Below, in pieces: positions 1 through 10,200 of a stretch of DNA of 64,000 nucleotides. The notes beneath the pieces were generated by a model. The model was not told where the DNA came from. It saw only the letters and a list, made by a program, of their open reading frames with translations, and did not search any database. Origin of the DNA: Cornus controversa. Taxonomy: Eukaryota; Streptophyta; Magnoliopsida; Cornales; Cornaceae. Each line of letters begins with the position of its first letter. The stretch's first letter is position 1. The position numbers and the translations under genes were made by a program. The stretch covers positions 46,780,306 to 46,844,305 of the forward strand of contig CM048848.1 of NCBI GenBank assembly GCA_026545225.1, in the 5' to 3' direction.

Positions 1-1117
1 TGACACGACTTTATATAGTGAATCATTTGAGTTCAAAGCTTAAGTCAATGTATCTAATAATCATAAATGATATGATTGAAAAATATGGTCCTCGTTATAG
101 CTTACTAGTTGAGTTTTTCTAAAGCTTATGATGACTTGAACTAACTCAATCATAGTAACGACCTCATGATGTTATAAGTGAAGTTCATAGCCTATCGCTT
201 ATGGTTTAAGGACTTATGAATGATATGAATGATATGCATATTCCTATAGTCCACTAAGTCAAGAGATGAGTTTTCAAAATAAGTTACTTAATAAATAACT
301 TTATATTAAATCTAACACTCACCCAAAACTAGCCTACCCAAGTCTTTTGATCTTCAAATCTTTAAACTTTTGGGTTCCTTCATCATGTGGCTTGGATTTA
401 CTTCAACTGCACACTCAAGTAAACTTAAATCTACACTACAATAATTTGTTATCATCAAAATCACCCAAATAACCTTGAGGTTAACAATTTATTATATAAA
501 TTAAAACTAAAAACATATAAGTAAGAATTGTAGCAAGGAAGAAAGAAGTAAATGAAGATTGTACCAAGAAAGAGACTTAGGGCCAGAGGTAGACTAAGTA
601 TCGATCGGTAGGTGAAGATGGAGTAGGGTTTGCTGACTTCTTCATTGACAACGAGCAGGATAAGATGGTATATAAAATCCTAGAAAGCCAATCAATTTAG
701 AAAAAACAACGGTTAAAAATTTCATTTTATATTTTATATATTTTAATCAGTAAGGATTTTTTTATAATTTTATCTCTTTTATTCAGTCTGGCGCAATATG
801 AGGTTTTTATTTTTTTAAAGTCCGAGAATTGGAGCCATTATAATTGAGGGGTTAAATTTGCTAGAACTTGATAAGGGTGTTTAGGACACTTTGGCGTTTT
901 TATTATTATTATTATTATTATTTTTCATGTTTACTGTAAGTAAATTTTTGGTCGGTAAACTGTTCATCATTAGAGTGATTTTCTCATCAAGAGTCATTTT
1001 CCTAGAAAAAAATATGAGGGGGAAAAATATATGGTTAGCATAGAATTAGAACTAGAAAAGTCTAATATCTCTCATTAGTGACACAAGTCGCCCAACTAGG
1101 TTGGGGTTTTAAGTAAT
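1..1117. other. upstream region of the LSM12-like gene, with a possible minus-strand LTR fragment
   Basis: No coding sequence is supported here. Around 303-330 the complement shows a purine-rich stretch followed by TGTTAGATTTAAT, which resembles a polypurine tract next to the start of a Copia-type LTR on the minus strand; the rest of that LTR would run off the left edge. A TTA/ATT trinucleotide run lies at about 899-922. A TATA-like motif (CTCTATATAC, 1171-1180) sits about 40 bases before the LSM12 start codon, which would leave a very short leader if it is the one used. The LTR reading is weak. Confidence 0.3.
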
Positions 1118-1217
1118 GTGAAGCTGCAATTCACTGCCGAATACCAAATTAGGGCGCCTTATTCATCTCTCTCTATATACACACACAGTGAAATTGTAGA
1201 ACAGGACCCAGACTGCC

Positions 1218-4200
1218 ATGGATGCGAACAACGGGGAAGAATTCGCAGTGGGCTGCATTCTATCCATCAAAACCACTCTGGGCGACGAGTTCGACGGCCA
1301 AGTTATCACGTTCGACCGACCCTCCAACATCCTCGTTCTTCATATCCTTTTCTTTATTTAACGTCACTACTTTGTCTCTCTTCATTGCTTAAACCCTAAA
1401 ATTTGATATCTGTTTGTGTTGTTGACATCTACAATTTGAATTCCATAACTGTGTGTTTGATTGTCACAAGAGGGTTTGAACTCTGGATCTGGACCAAAGC
1501 GAAACATTAGGCTATTGAAGGCCAACTACGTTAAGGAGTTCTCCTACTTGGGTAAAGCGGAAGACCCTCTTGATCTCAAAAAATGTTACCTTGATCTTCC
1601 TGGTCTCCAAGCTAGGGAAGATTCAGCCATTAGGTAATAATTAATATTTGATGACAATCCATTTTTTGAATTCTTTTGTTGTTTTCATTTTCCTATGTCA
1701 TTTCAATTTGTACTTTTTTTTTTTTCTTCTTAGTTATGATTTTATGAGCTGAAATGGTGAATTGCAGACAAGCAGAGATGGAAGCTGAGAGGATAGGTGT
1801 GGGTGTTACCCCCGAGGCTCAGAACATTTTTGACGCGTTGTCTAAAACGTAATAACTTTACCCTTTTCATTAATTACTATTATTTATTTATTTTTACTAA
1901 AGCCATAGTCTTTTGCATGTATAATAACCCCCTTTTAGACGATTACGTATTCCACAGCTTGTTCACTAACTCTGAGCATGTTGCAGTGCCTGATATCATA
2001 ATTATGCATTATATTCAACTTATATTGTCTTTCGACCAGTCAAGATCTTTTATTCTTTGTTTAAATGATCCCAGAATGTCATTTGAAGTGTACAATTGTA
2101 GGCCATTATCAATTTCTTGTTGGGACTTTATATGTACAAGAAAAAAATAACCAAGTTTGGAGAAATACTGAAATAGTGATAAAGGAACGTTACTTTAGCT
2201 GAATAAGAACTACAGCATGCATGTATTTAAGATTGACGATAAAAGATGCCGAAGGTTGAGGATTTTTGTTATCTAGGCTCTAGCAGTCATAAAGAGGATG
2301 ATATGGGCGAGGATGTTTCTCATGGTTTTAAAGGAAAATGGGTTAACTGGATGAGTGCTCATGGAGTATTGTGTGATTGATGTAAAACTATGAATTTGAA
2401 AGGAAATTTCTGCAAGTTAGTTATAAGACTAGTTATGCTATATAGAACTGATGTGGACAGTTAAGAAATGACAAATTCATGATATTACCTTGTATGAAAT
2501 GTATATGTTAAGATGGGGGTGTGATAAAACAATAAAATTAAAAGAGTGTGTGTGTACCGTGTCTATATATATATATATGCGTATTAGAAAATTGTAAAAG
2601 TAACACTAATTGGAGATAACATGGGAGAAAATTGATAATGATGATTCTGTCCTATGCAATGAGAACTAATATTTGCATGAGAGAGTGTCATTATGCACAT
2701 CGAGGATAATAATAAGTAAAGGAAAAACCAACACTAGTTATATTGCCGAGGCTCAGAACGTTTTTGATGAGTTGTCTAAAATATAATAACTTTACTGTTT
2801 TCGCAGCTTATTCATCTTATTCCTTCTCTCTCTCTCTCTCTCTCTTAAAGTGGTAGTCTTTTGCAAGTATAACTTGCCCTCCCTTAGTGACTACATATTC
2901 TGATGTTCCACAGCTTGTTCACCAACTCTAAGATGTTGCAGTGCTTTATATCATAATTATATATTATTTATAAATTATACTGTATGTAAACCAGTCGAGG
3001 ACCTTTCTTTATTCTTTGTTTAAATTTGCCCATTATGTCATTTGAAGTGTACAATTGTTAGTCATTATCAATTTTTATGTGAGGACTTTTTTTATTTTAT
3101 ATGATTTTATTAAAAAGCGTTCAAGAGGGGAGTGCTTCCAAGAGAATACAATTTTTATGTGAGGACTTCATATGTGCAAGAAAAAATAACCCAAGGTTAG
3201 AGTTGTGATATAAGGAATGCAAATTTAGAAATTGGCAAGTCTTCAAGAATGACGACAAGAGATACGGAAGACTGAGCATTTTTTGTTATCCAGGCTCTAT
3301 TAGTCATAGAGGATGATATTGGAGAGGATGTTTCTCATAGTTTTAAAGAAGGATGATATGTGGATGAGTGTTTATGGGGTATTGAGTGATTGATGTTATG
3401 TTACGATGTATAACTATGAATTTGAAAGGAAATTTTTTAAGTTAGATGTATCATATATGAATAGTTATGCTGCATAACCTTTTGAAAAAAAACAAAATTA
3501 GGTATGCTGCATAGAACCAATGTGGGTAGTTAAGAAATGACATTATGAATTAGTGTGTGGAAATGTGTATGTTAATATGGGTGTCATATGATAATAATTT
3601 TTTTTGATAAGTAGTGTCATATGATAATAAATGATAAAATTAAAAGCACACATATAATCGAAAATTGTAGAAGCAGCATTGATTAGAGATAAGGTTGGAC
3701 TTGGGAAGCAATTGATTATGATGAATTTTTTCTATGCCATAAAAACTAATTTTTGCATGATGAAGAGTGACATACACATTGAGAAATAACGATAAGGAAA
3801 GGAAAAACCAAAACTAACATAGTTTTAGTTAGAAAAGATTTTGTAGTGTATGACTACTAACTCAATGGAAGTTATGGCCATAGATGCTGTGAATGTCAAA
3901 ATAGGATTCTTGTAGCCAACTTCAAGTTCGTAATTGGTTTTTTTATTGTAAATAAGGCGTGTACTAGAAAATATAAGAGCAAAAAGATCTAGGACAAGGA
4001 ACTTCTTGAGCATTAGTCTCAAGCTATTCTGTAATATATGAAGGCATAGGATCAGGATTTGAGATATTGGCCACCTTAACATAAATATTGTATTGTCAGG
4101 GAGTGATATCATAACATGCTAATATATCGTCCCTTTTAAATTCCTAGGTCGTAACATTTATTACAACACCATAGCTACAATTTCAATAGTAACTCATTAA

Positions 4201-7200
4201 TCTTATTTATTTATTTTTTCTTTCAGAATTTGAGGATCCAAAACCCTCCCAAAACACACCATAATCCTAGATTTTTGTCTAAATTTACTGTTGGGTTGGC
4301 TCAAATTCCTATTGTGATTAGGTTTTTATTATAGAGTTGTATCTTATTAGGTAATTTCTTAGTAAACATATCCTAGTCTCAAGGAAGGAAAGTTTTTGTT
4401 AAGCAAATCTATGGTTCTAAGGGATTGTAATCCTTGTCCACCAAGGAATTGAGTTTTGCGCTCTATAAATAGTTACCTATGTTATAAGTTGAGATGAGTG
4501 AGAAGAGAAGAGGCAATACTCTCATTGTTTTTGAGAGAACACTTAGAGAGAGAATTCTTGTGTAGAATTTGTGATTTCCTTTTGATTGAGATTGGGTGTA
4601 TAAGGATTAAGGGTTAAAAGTTGAACGCACTCTTGATACAATCTTTCTACTTGTATTGTTACAATCTATATAGTGAAATTGGGCTCTCCGTGGACGTAAG
4701 CTTGTTTAGCTGAACCATGTATAATTCTTGATGTGTTTTTGCAATTTTTTTTGTGCTTGTTTACTTATCACATCGTAATATTTTGTGGTACGTGATTGGG
4801 GGCTTGTTTCTCGACAAATTGGTATCAGAGCTTCCAAGTACACACAAGGTGTTCGATAAAAGTCTTGTCTAGATTTTTCTTCATAATACGGGTGTTGTTC
4901 GTCTTGGACACTTGTGACAATCATGGCGGTAATATTATCACACAGTACAAGGTGGAGAGATTTGATGGTAAGGGTAGTTTCACCCTATGGCAAGGGAGGG
5001 TGAAAGACATCATAGTTCAACAAGGCTTAGCGCGGGCGTTGAAAGGGAAGATGGAAAGCCAAAAAAAAAATGTCAGTTGATGATTGGCAGGATATAGAGT
5101 CAAGGTGTGTTAGCACTATTTGACTTTGTATTGAGGATAACATCATTAACAATGTTAATGGAGAGGATTCAGTGCCGAAATTGTGGGAGAAGCTCTATCT
5201 AGCGAAAAACCTCTTAACTAAACTTAATCTAAAGCGGGATTTGTACAAGCTAAAGATGAAGGAAGGCAGAAACCTCTTGGAGCACATGAATGAATTTCAT
5301 AGAATTGTTGATCAACTTGAAAAGGTCGATGTGAAAATTGAAGAAGTCAAAGCCCTATTACTTCTTACTTCACTTCCAGATTCCTATAAGAACATAATGA
5401 CTACTGTCTTGTATGGCAAGGAATGATATGCTGAAGATGGAGGAAGTTGAGTCGACTCTCTTGTCCAACGACAAAAGGAAATCTCCCATTGATGAGAGTT
5501 CAAGTTCGGCTATGGTTGCTCATTGGCAGAATAGGGGAAGGCAGACTAACCAGGGATCTAATGATAACAGTAGGTCTAGATCAAGGGGTGGAGAAAAGGG
5601 TAAACAGTGCCACAGATGTCATGAGTGGGGCCACATTAGGAAGAACTGTCCACTTGCAAAGTGGAAGGATGATAGCGGCTCTGAGAATGGATCTATTGCA
5701 TATGCTTGAGATGTTCTCACAATTTTCAAAGGTGACACTCTTACTCAACATGAATGGTTTTTAGATTCTAGTTCATTGAACTATATTTGCTACGTGAAAG
5801 AATGTTTTGATTCATTTAAAGAACTTGATGATAGTTCTTTGACATTGCCTAATGGTGACAAGTGTGCCGTTGAGGGCGTGGGAACAGTGAAGTTCAAAAT
5901 GTTTGATGGGGTGGAACGCACTTTGGGGGATGTTGCTTATGCACCCAAGTTGCAGTGTAATCTAATTTTCTTGAGCCAGTTGGATTTCATGGGCTGCAAG
6001 TGCTCCATTGCAAGGGGAGTCATGAAGATCACCAAGGGCTGCATGGTATTAATGCAAGGAGAACAGAGTAGAGATTTGTACCGTCTGGTGGGGAGTGCTA
6101 ATAGCACTCAGATTTTGATTGTGGATAGGAAACGGGCTGCACATGGTAACAAGATCTTGAGACGTGTTTCGTTTGATTTATCGAAGACACGGATTGCATG
6201 TTTCCGGATAGATGAGGGTGAGATGAAAGTTCCTGCATGGAGAAGGGTTGTATTGAACCCCCCTTCTAAAGTCACTTGATAGTGTTGACTTGATACAGTT
6301 GCATGAATAAGTATTGTTTCATACTTGATTCGGGTTATGTAGTTGGAGTTTGAAAGGCCGATGAATCATTTGTGGATTTACAGACGGGAGTCTCGTGTAT
6401 TGAAGACTTATCAAAATTTTTGCCAAGAGGGAGATTTGTTGGGTTGGCTCAAATTCCTATTGTGATTAGGTTTTTATTATTAGGTTGTATCTTATTAGGT
6501 AATTTCTTAGTAGACATGTCTTGGTCTCAATAAAGGAAATTTCTTGTTAGGCTAGTCTATAGCTCTAAGGAATTGTAATAATTGTCCACCAAGAAATTGA
6601 GTTTTGGGCTTTATAAATAGTTATCTATATTATAATTGAGATGAGTGAGAAGAGAAGAGGCAATACTCATATTGTTTTTGAGAGGACACTTGGAGAGAGA
6701 ATTCTTGTTTAGAATTTGTGATTTCCTTCTGAGTGAGTTTGAGTGTATAAGGGTTGATGGTTGAGAGTTAAGCATACTCTTGAATCTTGATACAATCTTT
6801 CTACTTGTACTGTTACTGTCTATATAGTGAAATTGGGCTCTCCGTGGACGTAAGCTTGTTTAACCGAACCACGTATAATTCTTGGTGTGTTCTTGCAAAT
6901 TTCTTCTTGCTTGTTTACTTATCTTTACATCGTAATATTTCGTGGTACGTGATTGGGGGCTTGTTGAGAACACTTACAATATATAAGATTCTAAGCTTAG
7001 ATCTTGAATCAAGAGTTCGGGACACTTATTTAAGGGTTAAATACATTAACCTCCCCTGAGGTTTGGCCTAATTACACGCAGCTAAAACTTTTCAAAAATC
7101 TTGCACTGACCAACCCTCTAACAGAAGCAAACTTACTGACGTCAATTTGTTATTGTGAAATTACAATTGTACCCCCAATATTTTAACATTAAAAATGCCA

Positions 7201-10200
7201 AATTATCTAAAACCCTTTTGTACCGATCTGTAACATATTGCCTTTAGTTGTACCAATTGAAGATTACAATTGTACTGATACTCAACTCACTAGAGTACAG
7301 AACACCTATGTTGTTTGGGTGCACTACTTCACCATTTGAAAACTGTTCAAAACAATGTCAAGTGTTAGCTGAAGACTTTTTAATACATTCAGAACATGTC
7401 ACGCCTCGAAATCCAGACCGCCGGGACTCCTCCGGTCCGAGTCCAAACTCCGGGTTGTGATGTGTCATGATTGCCCGATCGTCATCCCATAACCCGAACA
7501 ATTATGGCAAGTTACCTTTCTCACCCTTGACTCCGTCGCAGACCACTAAGGTTAATTCGCAGAAGCTTAATCATTATCGTACCAACAATGTGTACATGCA
7601 TATATATATATATGAGTCAATTTTTAGAAATGGGTCCCTCATCGAAGCATATGCATACTTAAATCTCTTTATAAAAACTTGGTTATCACACAGTGCGATT
7701 GTTCGGGTTGTGGGATGACGACCGTGCAATCATGACACCTCACAACCCAGAGTTCAGACCAAAGGAGTCTCGGCGGTTTGGATTTCGGGGCGTGACAACT
7801 TGATATCAGAGCATCTAGGTTCGAACACCTAAGGACGAAGGGCAAGGGTCGGATCACATATGGATTTGGAATACTTAGAACCCTTAGGTTTGAAACCAAG
7901 TTATATGTATATGAACCGTGCTTATATGATAATGTGATTATGTACTTCTATGATAACATGCGTTATGTGTTATGTGTTGAGTTGAGAACACGTTTATGTG
8001 TTAAATGTGTGTTGAAAAGTACGTCTATGTGTTACATGTTTAAATGATAACATGTTTCTACGTTGAGTAGTATGTTGATTATTTTAAGTGCGTAGCATGA
8101 GATATTCGATTATTGTTGACTTATCTCTTAGCTATATAGCACTATGCCACCTAGACGTCGTGGGGTTCCTGAGGGAAACCGCTTGGTCACAGACATGACC
8201 GCAGCCCTTAGAGATTTTGTGAGGACCGCAACTGCTAAGATACAACAACTGGTTGCACAACTGGAAGAAACTGAAAGTGAGAGGTGCTTTAAGTTCATCA
8301 CAAAATTCAAGAAGTTGATGCCTCTTACTTTTGATGGAAGCTTGGATCCATTGGTGGCGGATAATTGGCTTGAACAAGTAGAGAAACATCTAAGAGTGAT
8401 GTTTGTGCCCGACGATGGAATGAAGGTGATACTAGCGTGGGTGACGGACATGATGTTGAGACCATGGGGTGGGAAGAGTTTAAAACTCTTTTTCTTGAGC
8501 ACTACTTTCCAAGGCCGAAGAGGAGCGCACTAAGGAAGGAATTTGATGAGATAACTTATGATGGCATGACAGTGACCGAATATGAGAACAAATTCACTTT
8601 TCTCACGCTTGCACCTGAAGTGGTGAGGGATGAGGAGGAGAAGACATGGAGGTTTGTAAATGGCCTTCACCATTCCTATTAGGCTAATGGTGTCTATATT
8701 GGGCATAAAGGTGTATGCCAAAGCGGTGGAAAAAGCTTTGATGGCTGAGGTCGAGGCCAGAGATAGGCAACAAAAGCGAGAGGCTTGGAGGCAGAATAAG
8801 GCTTTGACAATTGCTTCAGAAGGACACACAAAGAAGAGGTTTAAGAGTGGTCCTTCACATTCAGCGGGGTTAGTGGGACAGCCTATGGCACGTTCTACGC
8901 CAATTACTTCTATGCATTTGGGACATGCTAGGACAAAATCGGTGTTCCTAGCACCGTAACTTGCTTTAGTTGTGGTGATGCATTGTCCACAGCAGGGTGG
9001 AAGTGCCAAGGGTGGTCAGAGTACACAGCAGAGGCTAGCTCAGACCGGAACCATACAGTTAGGGCTGCAAATGAACTGAACCGAGCCGAGCTTTAGGCTG
9101 CTCGGGCTCAACTCGTTTGTTCATAGACTCGGCTCGGGCTCGTGATTAATGCAAAAAATTAAGCTCGAGCTCTGGCTCGGGCTCGTTTTAAAAAGCTCGG
9201 GCTCGATTCAGCTTGGCTCGTTTAAGAAAATAAATTTGAAATATTTAAATTCATTGTATTTTCAATTTTTTTGAATTTTTTAAACCATAAGATTTGAATT
9301 ATCTTTTATTATTTTTATATACATATTCATATACTGAAAGAGTGAAAGGTGATGTGTGATATAAGTTTAGATAAATAATACAATATAACGAGCCTATACG
9401 AGCCTAAACGAGTTTTAACGAGTAGAGCCTATTCGAGCCTACATGAGCCGAGCCTAACACTGCTCGGGCTCGGCTCGTTAATGAAACGAGCCTAAAAATT
9501 GGGCTCGAGCTCGGCCCGTTTCATTAACGAACGAGTCCGAAGCAAGCCCGAGCTGCTCACGAGCAGCTCGGTTCATTTGCAGCCCTACATACAGTCAGGT
9601 TATAAGGTATTGCCTCCACCACAGCCAGCTTTGTCAGCTCAGAGTGCACGGTCAATAAGGAGATCTACCCCTAGTGCGTCCACACAGTAGTATGGTTTTT
9701 GAGAGAGTAGAGCACATGAGCAAAGGACTCAGGGCAGAGTGTGTGCTGTGACACCTGCAGACTCTTCAGTTGGACCTTTAGTGGTCAGAGGTATATTTCT
9801 GGTATATAATTCTTGGGCTCGTGTATTAATTGATTTGAGTGCATCATACTCATTCATTGCTACATCATTTGCACGGGCATTGGGGCTAAAGGTTAGTCCA
9901 TTAGGTAGAACTATTTGTGTTGATACGCCAGTGGGTGATACAATGATTCTTGACGGAGTGTGCCGGGGATGTGCTATTGAGATAGCCGGACGGACACTTG
10001 AATTTGATTTCATTCTCCTTTACATGAGTAGTTTTGATATCATCCTTAGGATGGACTGGTTGTCAAAGTTCCATGCGACTATAGACTGTTTTAGAGGATG
10101 AGTGACGATTTGTACGCCCGTGAGAGATTGTTTTTGTTTTTTTGGGAGATCAGAGTGATTCCTATATTTCTCCGAGCTATGGTATTAGTAGTCGAGAACG

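Noticed and set aside
1118-1399. Open frame overlapping LSM12 exon 1
   Set aside because: It starts with GTG, lies in another frame from the recognisable LSm domain and runs into intron 1; it is a shadow of the real exon.
8128-9009. Minus-strand open frames over the Gypsy gag
   Set aside because: They are antisense shadows of the gag remnant and show no recognisable motif.
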